From the NCBI GenBank assembly GCA_905479945.1, contig CAJQOP010000054.1, positions 1 to 32,670 of the forward strand: a stretch of DNA of 32,670 nt. Reading direction: 5' to 3'. The stretch is from an uncultured Glaciecola sp. Lineage in GTDB: Bacteria > Pseudomonadota > Gammaproteobacteria > Enterobacterales > Alteromonadaceae. Position 1 is the first letter of the stretch. Each line of letters starts with the position of its first letter. A model generated the notes under the pieces. That model was not told the DNA's origin. It saw nothing but the letters and a program-made list of their open reading frames with translations, and did not search any database. Shown here in pieces: positions 25,232-32,670 of the stretch. The position numbers and the translations under genes were made by a program.

Positions 25232-27695
25232 CGCTATCTTTTTTCAATTCTTCATCAGACTTCAGCTTGGTTTTGCTGTCTTGCATTAAGTCGCGTCTAA
25301 CACCTGTTTTAGTGCTTGAAGCTTTATATGCTTCGATGCGAGATGGAATGATGCGACGCGGATAATGGTTATTTTCAATGTTGACATCCGCGGTTTCCCA
25401 GCGCGGATCAAGAGTAACTGATTTAAGCACTTTGTCTTTTTCAGTGACTACTAACTTTGATACTGCTTTAGGCGTTCGACGCCAAATTTCAGCGGGAATA
25501 TACATGTTGTCTTTACTACCATCTTCAAACTCAAGTTCGAGAATAATAGGCATAACAAGACCGCCCTTGTTTGAGAAATCTAAAACGTAGTAGTTTTTAT
25601 CTTCTTTAACAGCACGCTCAAATACACGCTTTTCCCAAGGGTCTAATTTGTTTAAGAATGAATTATACTTGTTGCGCTCTTTATTCGTCACAGTGAAGCG
25701 ATCGTTTTCATCGTAAAAATCACTAATGTCTTCGTTACGATCAACCCATAGCTCTTTGCCTTCAGCTATGTTGCGTTCATCTGTAAGAGACTGTGGCTTA
25801 TCCATTTCCGTCAAACGTTGGCGAGCAAAATCGATGTCTGGATTTTTAGTGTCTAAACGCAGCTTATAGACATGGTCAAGTGAGATATCAACGTGGTCCG
25901 TAGAGTAGAACCAGCCGCGCCAGAACCAATCTAAGTCGACGCCTGAAGCCTCTTCCATAGTGCGGAAAAAGTCAGCAGGGGTTGGGCGTTTGTACATCCA
26001 GCGTTGCGCGTATTCTTTAAATGCAAAGTCAAATAAGTCACGGCCTAAGATAGTTTCGCGCAGAATATTCAAGGCTGCAGCAGGTTTGGTGTATGCATTA
26101 GGGCCTAAACGCAGTACCGAGTCAGATTGCGTCATTATAGGAACTTGCGTGCTCGACTTCATGTAGCCCGTAATATCACGAGGCTCAACACCCCACGGAA
26201 TTGTTGGATCCCATTCGCGACCAGCAACACCGTCAAGGAAACTGTTTAAGCCTTCATCCATCCATGTCCACTGACGTTCGTCAGAATTAACAATCATTGG
26301 AAAGTAAATATGGCCTACTTCATGAATAACAACACCGATTAAAAAGCGTTTTTCAGCTAAGGAGTATGTGCGTTCGCCGTCATCTTGTAATTCAGTTCTT
26401 GGGCCGTTGAAGGTGATCATTGGGTATTCCATGCCGCCAACTGGACCATTTACAGACTGTGCTACCGGGTAAGGATAATCGAATGAAAAACGGCTATATA
26501 CTTCCATAGTATGGATTACTGATTCAGTGCTGTACTTTTCCCATAGCTCACCACCTTCTTTAGGGTAAAACGACATTGCCATTACCAGAGGACGCACGTC
26601 GCCGCCTTGATTATAACCTTTGGCATCCCATATGAATTTACGTGAACTTGCCCAAGCAAAATCTCTAACATTTTGCGCTTTAAACCGCCATGTTTTGGAT
26701 TCTGAGCTACCTTCTTTCTCATTCTCTAATGCTTCGTCAGCGTTAACAATAAAAACTGGGCGCTTGGATTTTTCTGCCTTTTTCAGGCGCTTGCGTTGTT
26801 CGCTGCTCAGCACATCTTTCGGGTTAGCTAATTCACCTGTTGAAGACACGATGTGGTCAGCCGGAACCGTGATGCTAACGTCATAGTTACCAAATTCTAA
26901 AGTAAACTCTCCACGGCCAATAAATTCTTTATTCGTCCATGCTTCATAATCAGTGTAGGCAGCTAAACGAGGAAACCATTGTGCGAGCAAGAATATGTCA
27001 TTGCCACCTTCACGCGCATCGTCAGGAAAGTGTTCGTAACCCGCTCTGGCTGATACTGCGTCTTCTTCTACGATATTAAATGCAAAATCAATCTTTATTT
27101 TGGTGCTTGAGTCAGGCTTCAAGGGCAGCGCTAAGTCAATTCGCATCAAGGTTCCGACCACGACAAATTTCAATGCATTGCCTTTGCCGTCTGCAACTTT
27201 CTGTAGATCGTAGCCAAGTTCAGTATCGTCAACAAACTGCTGACGACGCAATGCGCCCAAACTTAAACGCGCAGGTGAGTCACCATTTGCGCCTTGAGTC
27301 GCCGGACCTCTACTACCAATGCCACCAAAGGTAGTCGTAAGTGCAGACATCGAATCGTCTCGGAACTTGTTTTGATCGAGTTGCACCCACAAATACTTGA
27401 GCGTATCAGGCGAATTATTCTTGTAGGTGATGCTTTGTGAAGCACTTAAGCGGCGCTTAGCTTCATCTAGCTTGACGTTAATTACGTAATCAACTTTTTG
27501 CTGCCAGTACATGTGACCAGGCTCACCGGCCGCGTTGCGGTATACATTAGGAGTGGGTAGCACTTCATCTAATTGGCGAAATTTGTCTTCGAAGTTACCT
27601 TTTGTTTGCTGAATAGCTGAGCTGGCATTGCTGTTAATACTAAGAAAGCTGGTAGCACATAGCAGTGCGACAAGCGAGACTCGCTTTAATGACAT
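25209..27695 (-). CDS. M1-family zinc metallopeptidase (aminopeptidase-like), exported
   Basis: An 828-residue protein with a Sec signal peptide (about residues 1-24, cleavage near S-N-A). The catalytic zinc site is intact: H458-E-V-G-H462 followed by 18 residues and Glu481 (HEVGHIYFPMIVNSDERQWT, WMDEGLNSF). The substrate-binding GAMEN loop is represented by GGMEYP (420-425). It is followed by an extended C-terminal region (about 600-800) and a highly acidic tail (KSDEELKKDSDDDEDEK). Family members cleave N-terminal residues from peptides; the shape of this protein fits peptide scavenging in the periplasm. It is first in a tight run of six minus-strand genes and overlaps the following DUF6702-like gene by 23 bp. 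Confidence 0.93.
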   Translation of the reverse strand: MSLKRVSLVALLCATSFLSINSNASSAIQQTKGNFEDKFRQLDEVLPTPNVYRNAAGEPGHMYWQQKVDYVINVKLDEAKRRLSASQSITYKNNSPDTLKYLWVQLDQNKFRDDSMSALTTTFGGIGSRGPATQGANGDSPARLSLGALRRQQFVDDTELGYDLQKVADGKGNALKFVVVGTLMRIDLALPLKPDSSTKIKIDFAFNIVEEDAVSARAGYEHFPDDAREGGNDIFLLAQWFPRLAAYTDYEAWTNKEFIGRGEFTLEFGNYDVSITVPADHIVSSTGELANPKDVLSSEQRKRLKKAEKSKRPVFIVNADEALENEKEGSSESKTWRFKAQNVRDFAWASSRKFIWDAKGYNQGGDVRPLVMAMSFYPKEGGELWEKYSTESVIHTMEVYSRFSFDYPYPVAQSVNGPVGGMEYPMITFNGPRTELQDDGERTYSLAEKRFLIGVVIHEVGHIYFPMIVNSDERQWTWMDEGLNSFLDGVAGREWDPTIPWGVEPRDITGYMKSSTQVPIMTQSDSVLRLGPNAYTKPAAALNILRETILGRDLFDFAFKEYAQRWMYKRPTPADFFRTMEEASGVDLDWFWRGWFYSTDHVDISLDHVYKLRLDTKNPDIDFARQRLTEMDKPQSLTDERNIAEGKELWVDRNEDISDFYDENDRFTVTNKERNKYNSFLNKLDPWEKRVFERAVKEDKNYYVLDFSNKGGLVMPIILELEFEDGSKDNMYIPAEIWRRTPKAVSKLVVTEKDKVLKSVTLDPRWETADVNIENNHYPRRIIPSRIEAYKASSTKTGVRRDLMQDSKTKLKSDEELKKDSDDDEDEK

Positions 27696-27958
27696 GTTGT
27701 TTCCCTGTTACCGATAGGCTGATGATAAGTTTATATGTTCATTGCCAAGCCTGTTTTGACATGCGTCAAAAGGCTTTTGTGAATTCTTATTTATTCTGCT
27801 CATTATTGTAACGACTTAAAACTGAATTAATAGGCATGACCACTAATCCCTTAAAAATAGTGCGCTTTTTTATAGACGAAACTGGCTTTTTAACTTGTTT
27901 ATAGCGCTAAAATCAGTATTCTCGATACTTATAAATATTTTGTAACAATAAACAAATC

Positions 27959-29074
27959 ATGACTCCTTTTTCGTGGCAAAGGGCCGTAATTAAAATCGGC
28001 AGTGCGTTAATATCTCCTGACGGCAGCGGATGCAGCGCCGAATACCTCCTATCAATAGCAAAATTTGTTACGGCTAGCCGGCTACAAGGCAAAGAAGTAA
28101 TCCTCGTTTCTTCTGGCAGCGTAGCCGCCGGTCGCAGTTCAATTAAAACCGGATTACAAGCCTCAATTGCTGAAAAACAAGCAATGGCTGCCATTGGGCA
28201 GACTCAAATGATGGCCAATTGGGCGCGCCTTTTTGATTTTCCGTGCGCGCAAATTTTATTAACGCTGGACGACCTGCATGACCGCCGCCGCTATGTAAAC
28301 GTAAAGAATACTTTACGTGAGTTGCTCGCAAACCAAGCTTTGCCCATTGTGAATGAGAACGATACGGTAGCCGTAGATGAGATTAAAGTGGGTGATAACG
28401 ACAACTTAGCGGCGCATACAGCCATCGTTGCGCAGGCAGATACACTGATTATCTGCACTGATGTGAATGGCTTATACGATGCTGATCCTAGAAAACACCC
28501 TGAAGCCTCACTCATTTCAAAAGTGCACAGTATTACACCCCAGATAAGCTCATTGGCTGGAGGTGCAGGCAGTTCGGTGGGGACCGGAGGTATGGTTACT
28601 AAACTCGAAGCAGCACAAAAATGTTGTACTAGCGGAGTTCAAACTCTTCTTGTTAACGGGAAAGACTCTTCTGTTTTCGATTATTTATCTCAAGGCTTAT
28701 GTCCAGGAACCTTGTTTAGCCCGACAAAAACTAAGCGCTCCGCAAGACACCAGTGGTTATCGCATACGGTGAAATCAAAAGGTAAGCTGAGTATCGATTT
28801 AGGCGCATACTCAGCCTTGAATAAACATGGGGCGTCATTATTGCCTGTGGGCGTAACTCAAGTGAGCGGCATATTCAGAAGTAATGATGCGGTCGATATT
28901 ATGTTTGAAGGGAAGCTCGTCGCAAAAGGTATTAGTTTATATTCACATACCGAGCTGGCATCGATTAAAGGCCTAAATAGCAATCGTATTGCCCCTGTAC
29001 TAGGCTTCAGCCATGGTGAAGAAGTCATTCACCGCGATGATTTAGTTTTATCAAGGGAAGTAGTCAAAAAATGA
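27959..29074 (+). CDS. proB: Glutamate 5-kinase
   Basis: A 371-residue enzyme that phosphorylates glutamate as the first step of proline synthesis. The amino-acid kinase domain (about 1-260) has VIKIGSALIS, VSSGSVAAGR, MAAIGQTQMM, VNENDTVAVDEIKVGDNDNLAA and AGGAGSSVGTGGMVTKLEAA; a C-terminal PUA domain (about 280-371) contains the D-L-V-L-S end. Long ProB with PUA is the usual gammaproteobacterial form. Its stop overlaps the start of proA (ATGA), so the two are a coupled pair as in E. coli. A proline feedback site is expected in the family. No strong ribosome site precedes the ATG. Confidence 0.97.
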   Translation: MTPFSWQRAVIKIGSALISPDGSGCSAEYLLSIAKFVTASRLQGKEVILVSSGSVAAGRSSIKTGLQASIAEKQAMAAIGQTQMMANWARLFDFPCAQILLTLDDLHDRRRYVNVKNTLRELLANQALPIVNENDTVAVDEIKVGDNDNLAAHTAIVAQADTLIICTDVNGLYDADPRKHPEASLISKVHSITPQISSLAGGAGSSVGTGGMVTKLEAAQKCCTSGVQTLLVNGKDSSVFDYLSQGLCPGTLFSPTKTKRSARHQWLSHTVKSKGKLSIDLGAYSALNKHGASLLPVGVTQVSGIFRSNDAVDIMFEGKLVAKGISLYSHTELASIKGLNSNRIAPVLGFSHGEEVIHRDDLVLSREVVKK

Positions 29075-30321
29075 CATTCGATATTCAAGCTGCAGCTAAA
29101 AATGCGGCGCAAGCTAAGCTTGCAATTGCTTCTTTGAGTAATGCAAAGCGCAAAGAGCTACTGATAACTATCAGTCAAAATTTAATTGCAGCGACATCTG
29201 CCATTCTTAAAGCCAATGCGATGGATATTCAATCGGCAAGTGAAGTCGGTATTTCGGACGCCATGCTGGACCGATTGACGCTTGATGAAATTGGCATACA
29301 AAAAATGGCAGATGCGGTATCTCAGGTTGCTGCACAGCCGGACTTTTTAGGTGCAATTAGCCAAATGCAAACTCAGGCTTCGGGCATTCAAGTTGGTAAA
29401 ATGCGAATTTCTCTGGGCGTGATTGCAATGATTTACGAATCTAGACCAAATGTCACTATCGATGCAGCGGTACTTTGTTTAAAATCAGGCAATGCAGTTA
29501 TCTTGCGCGGCGGCAAAGAAGCGCAAAAAAGTAATCAGGCATTAGCGGCTGTATTAAAAACTTCGTTGCGAAGCATGCAATTGAATGAGGATATTGTCAC
29601 TGTCATTCCTACCGCTGATAGACAAGTGATGGCCCAAATGCTGACCTTAAACGAAAGCATCGACCTCATTATTCCACGCGGGGGCGAGGGTTTAATTAAC
29701 TATGTTACTGCTAATAGCAAAATACCTGTTATTCAACATTTTAAAGGGGTTTGCCATCTTTACGTCGATAAGGCCGCTGACCTAGATAAAGCCTTAGCCA
29801 TATTGGAAAACGGGAAAACACAGCGCACTGGCGTTTGTAATGCACTTGAAACCTTGCTGGTACATGACGAAATTGCCGCTGACTTTCTACCCTTAGCGGC
29901 GAAAATGTTTGAGTCTAAGTCAGTTGTGGTGCATTCTTGTGACAAATCTCTGCACTTCTTTAAACAGGCTACGTTAGCCAATGAAGATGATTGGCATGCT
30001 GAATATTTGGCATTAGAAATTGCGGTGAGGGTAGTTAACGATGCACAACAGGCGTTTGAACATATTCGTCAATATGCATCTGGGCACACCGAAGTAATTG
30101 TTACAGAAGACTTTTCTTTAGCACAGCGCTTTATGCGAGAAGTTGATTCTTCGGTTGTCATGGTAAATGCATCGTCACGGTTTTCGGATGGTGGCGAGCT
30201 GGGTTTAGGTGCTGAAATTGGTATTTCGACCAGTAAGCTGCATGCATATGGGCCGATGGGCGCAGAATCGTTAACCACGGAAAAGTTTGTAGTCATCGGA
30301 GATGGTTCGGTTAGATCCTAG
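29071..30321 (+). CDS. proA: Gamma-glutamyl phosphate reductase
   Basis: A 416-residue aldehyde dehydrogenase-superfamily enzyme that reduces glutamyl-5-phosphate with NADPH. The family landmarks are MIYESRPNVTIDAAVLCLKSGNA, the ILRGGKEA loop, IPRGGEGLINYV, and the catalytic Cys256 in QRTGVCNALETLL, then GTTTEKF-like (SLTTEKFVVIGDG) at the C-terminus. It overlaps proB by 4 bp. Together the two genes supply glutamate-5-semialdehyde; proC is not in the window. Confidence 0.97.
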   Translation: MTFDIQAAAKNAAQAKLAIASLSNAKRKELLITISQNLIAATSAILKANAMDIQSASEVGISDAMLDRLTLDEIGIQKMADAVSQVAAQPDFLGAISQMQTQASGIQVGKMRISLGVIAMIYESRPNVTIDAAVLCLKSGNAVILRGGKEAQKSNQALAAVLKTSLRSMQLNEDIVTVIPTADRQVMAQMLTLNESIDLIIPRGGEGLINYVTANSKIPVIQHFKGVCHLYVDKAADLDKALAILENGKTQRTGVCNALETLLVHDEIAADFLPLAAKMFESKSVVVHSCDKSLHFFKQATLANEDDWHAEYLALEIAVRVVNDAQQAFEHIRQYASGHTEVIVTEDFSLAQRFMREVDSSVVMVNASSRFSDGGELGLGAEIGISTSKLHAYGPMGAESLTTEKFVVIGDGSVRS

Positions 30322-30383
30322 GCTTCTCTGTAAGTAATATAAAATAATAATAACGAGTCCTGAGGCTCGAAGATGCAAATATA

Positions 30384-31607
30384 ATGATGATTGATATCCG
30401 CACCATGGAAGATGAAGGGCTAGTGACGAGTTTTAGTAAACGTCATAAAGTGCTAGCACTAGCAATGTCGACTGTATTTATTGGCTCCGCGAGTGCCAAG
30501 GCGAAAGTGACCACTGCTGTTGATGTCAATGAACCGCTGAATAGTTTTACTCAGGCATATCGCGAATACGCATCAGCTATACGTTCCGGTTCTTCAGTTA
30601 TCGAAGAGTTAGTTGATCTTGCCGAACAAACTTATGAACTTGGCAAAGTAAAATTTGGCTCCCGCCATCACAATACCTTTCTACTGCAGCAAAACCTTGC
30701 TAACGCTTACTTAGAGGCAGGTGAATACGAGTTGTCGGCAGCGCATTACGAGACAGTTATCGATTATTATGATGAAACGCAAGGTGATGATAGCCAGTCA
30801 TTTTACTTTGCACTTCTTGATATCATTAATTTGTTGTACAGCGCTGATAAAGCAAAAAAGCTCTCCGCTGAAGATATCGGGATTGAGCTGTATGGATGTG
30901 AACGTGCGATCCTTCAATTGCTCAACACAAGCGAAGACTTAGTGGCAAAAATGCCAGAAAGTAGCTTGATTTTCCGCGCTCACACAGTCAAAACAGCGAT
31001 ACGAAGCAAGTGGAGCCACAAAAACACACGACTTCTCAACATGGCTAAGCAATTCCAGAAAGAGGCCAAAAAGTCTCTAGGGGTAGCCTCTGTCACTTAT
31101 CTTGAAGCGCAGCTATATGTCGGTAAAGTTCAACTAGCAATGGATAGAAATAAAGATGCACTGTTGAACTTTGAAGCTATTCTCGAAGCGACGAAATTGC
31201 AGGGTATCTATGCGCCGTCAATCAGCTTACTAGCTCATGCCCATTTAGTGACAATTTATGCTAAGAAAAAAGACGCAGTTAAAGCCATATTTCATAGCCA
31301 AGCTGCAGCAAAAAATGGTGTTTGGAACGACAAGCATAAGGCGCTTTATCAGGTTGCTCCGAAGCTGCCTAAAACAAAAACGACTTCAAGCGCGGCTAGC
31401 GGAAAAATAGATTCGGTGAAGCTAATGTTCGATATTAGTTCGCAAGGTCAAGCGATCAATATTCAAATTAAAGATAGTTCCACCCAATTAAAAGCTGAAT
31501 CTGCAATGACAGCGTTAAAACAATGGTATTTTGTGCCTAAGCTTGTCAATGATGCTTTTGTGATGACCAAAGACGTCGAATTAATGCTCGATTTTGTTAG
31601 TGTGTAA
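30384..31607 (+). CDS. Exported TPR-like protein with a TonB-C-terminal-like domain
   Basis: A 407-residue protein. After about 20 polar residues a hydrophobic stretch (LALAMSTVFIGSASAKA) reads as a signal peptide, with cleavage expected after A-S-A-K-A. The middle (about 60-310) is helical with TPR-like spacing (ANAYLEAGEYELSAAHYETV and HLVTIYAKKKDAVKAIFHSQ). The last 85 residues (GKIDSVKLMFDISSQGQAIN, AMTALKQWYFVPKLVND) resemble the C-terminal domain of TonB. There is no transmembrane anchor, Pro-rich region or neighbouring exbBD, so a role as true energy transducer is doubtful. The start is uncertain: ATG codons at 30384, 30387 and 30405 compete and none has a clear ribosome site. Confidence 0.75.
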   Translation: MMIDIRTMEDEGLVTSFSKRHKVLALAMSTVFIGSASAKAKVTTAVDVNEPLNSFTQAYREYASAIRSGSSVIEELVDLAEQTYELGKVKFGSRHHNTFLLQQNLANAYLEAGEYELSAAHYETVIDYYDETQGDDSQSFYFALLDIINLLYSADKAKKLSAEDIGIELYGCERAILQLLNTSEDLVAKMPESSLIFRAHTVKTAIRSKWSHKNTRLLNMAKQFQKEAKKSLGVASVTYLEAQLYVGKVQLAMDRNKDALLNFEAILEATKLQGIYAPSISLLAHAHLVTIYAKKKDAVKAIFHSQAAAKNGVWNDKHKALYQVAPKLPKTKTTSSAASGKIDSVKLMFDISSQGQAINIQIKDSSTQLKAESAMTALKQWYFVPKLVNDAFVMTKDVELMLDFVSV

Positions 31608-31647
31608 TTTTACAAAGATGTTCTGAAAGAGGAGTCGGTGAATAAAA

Positions 31648-32223
31648 ATGCCTGAAATAAAAAAACTGTTGGACAACAACTTGCGTTGGGCTGAAGAAAC
31701 ACATAAAGCCGACCCTGAATTTTTTAATAAATTATCAGAGCAACAAAAACCCGTTTATTTGTGGATAGGCTGTTCGGATAGTCGTGTACCCGCTAATCAA
31801 ATTGTTGATTTGTTGCCTGGAGATATATTCGTTCATCGCAATGTGGCTAATATGGTTATTCATACCGACTTCAATTGCTTGTCGGTTTTGCAATATGCGA
31901 TTGATGTGCTTCAAGTTAAGCATGTCATTGTTTGCGGGCATTATGGCTGTGGTGGCGTTGAAGCCGCCATGGGGAACGAAAGCTTGGGACTCATCGATAA
32001 TTGGCTTGCTCACATAAAAGACACGGCAAATGAAAATAAAGCGCTGCTCGATACCCTAACATTGTCCGAAAAAGCGGCAAAATTGTGTGAACTTAATGTG
32101 TTGCAACAAGCTGAGAATGTTCGTCGTACGTCGGTTTATCGGGATGCAATGAAGCGTCAGCAAGATATTAAAATCCACAGCTGGATTTACAGCTTACGAA
32201 ACGGCAAAATCACTGTCTTATGA
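31648..32223 (+). CDS. can: Beta-class carbonic anhydrase
   Basis: A 191-residue zinc enzyme interconverting carbon dioxide and bicarbonate. The metal ligands are Cys42, Asp44, His98 and Cys101 (WIGCSDSRVPANQ and VCGHYGCGGVEAA), the same positions as in E. coli Can. The alignment with Can runs along the whole length up to KIHSWIYSL, and then the protein ends about 25-30 residues earlier than E. coli Can (220 residues), so the C-terminal helix is shortened; no in-frame continuation is obvious, but this may be normal in the clade. A GGAG-containing ribosome site precedes the ATG. Confidence 0.94.
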   Translation: MPEIKKLLDNNLRWAEETHKADPEFFNKLSEQQKPVYLWIGCSDSRVPANQIVDLLPGDIFVHRNVANMVIHTDFNCLSVLQYAIDVLQVKHVIVCGHYGCGGVEAAMGNESLGLIDNWLAHIKDTANENKALLDTLTLSEKAAKLCELNVLQQAENVRRTSVYRDAMKRQQDIKIHSWIYSLRNGKITVL

Positions 32224-32364
32224 GTTACCACATCCGCTAGCACAATGACTGTTGCCTATGACATTCATTGACAAAGTTAGTGCGCTCCTGCAATTGCGCA
32301 TGTACTAAAAGTATGGAACAATCCGCGGCTATTTTTTGTATCACACTTTAAAGCTGAGCCTGCA

Positions 32365-32670
32365 ATGACAAGCCCTACAGCAAACGCTGCTGTTAAACCA
32401 CATTTACCGCTATTAGAATTTATCGCGCTCATGGCGCTATTAACGTCTCTTGTTGCGCTTAGTATCGATGCTATGTTACCGGCATTGAATCAAATTGGCG
32501 CTGACTTAAACAGTCAAAGCAAACAACAGACCTACTTAGTTATCTCTTTGTTTTTCGGCGGCATGGCATTGGGTCAAATATTTTTCGGCCCTTTTTCGGA
32601 TGCCCGTGGCCGACGTTTAACCATACTAGTCGGTCTGATTATCTTTATTATCGGCACATTTGTTTGCTAT
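32365..32670 (+). CDS. MFS multidrug transporter, Bcr/CflA type, 5' part (cut by window edge)
   Basis: The frame is open to the last base (102 codons), too short for a full protein. The N-terminus (A-N-A-A-V-K-P-H-L-P) is followed by a hydrophobic helix (LEFIALMALLTSLVALSIDA), the characteristic S-I-D-A-M-L-P-A pattern, and then FFGGMALGQIFFGPFSDARGRR, which is the MFS signature between helices 2 and 3 and is typical of Bcr/CflA. Bcr/CflA proteins export drugs such as bicyclomycin and chloramphenicol. The ATG at 32365 is chosen; ribosome site weak. Confidence 0.87.
   Translation, partial: MTSPTANAAVKPHLPLLEFIALMALLTSLVALSIDAMLPALNQIGADLNSQSKQQTYLVISLFFGGMALGQIFFGPFSDARGRRLTILVGLIIFIIGTFVCY

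Overview
The window looks like chromosomal DNA of a marine gammaproteobacterium, most likely Alteromonadales (Alteromonas/Glaciecola/Paraglaciecola type). This is inferred from protein resemblance (YicC, Rph, PyrE, ProB/ProA, Can, DUF1285, DUF3014) and moderate AT richness; no rRNA or tRNA gene is present to confirm it.

Left part (1-7710, all + strand): the C-terminal end of an AraC-type regulator, cut by the window edge, then a complete tripartite RND efflux operon (lipoprotein adaptor, inner-membrane permease, outer-membrane lipoprotein channel), a minimal two-helix K+ channel-like protein, and an outer membrane phospholipase A (pldA) with its His/Ser/Asn active site intact.

Accessory patch (about 7711-11797): a gene-poor AT-rich stretch; the 3' end of a DEDDh exonuclease gene (-); abutting it head-to-head at about 8350-8370, the 3' end of a PAPS-reductase/DndC-like gene (+); a complete cysteine desulfurase (-) resembling DndA/IscS; and a complete tyrosine integrase (-) lying against the 3' end of yicC. 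The likely reading is a decayed mobile island whose cargo was a sulfur-transfer (phosphorothioation-like) module. Four copies of a 12-bp motif lie between the integrase and yicC, and a 12/13-bp match to the yicC 3' terminus lies just after pldA, a candidate for the far attachment site.

Housekeeping part (11798-15883): yicC (-) divergent from rph (+), then pyrE preceded by an attenuator-like hairpin, then tusA. TusA converges with a PhoD-like metallophosphatase whose signal-peptide exon-equivalent is separated from the catalytic body by a single in-frame TAA, so that gene is probably inactivated.

Right part (16040-32670): a strong terminator; a secreted methyltransferase-fold protein; a YqaA/DedA-type membrane protein; a secreted amidohydrolase; a DUF3014-DUF1285 pair; a small DUF6482-like protein; a tightly packed six-gene minus-strand run (M1 metallopeptidase, DUF6702-like protein, small membrane protein, ABC1/UbiB kinase-like protein, MscS channel, EVE-domain protein); then on + the proline pathway proBA, an exported TonB-C-terminal-like protein, beta-carbonic anhydrase, and the first 102 codons of a Bcr/CflA-type MFS transporter cut by the right edge.

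No CRISPR array, rRNA, tRNA or complete insertion sequence was seen.
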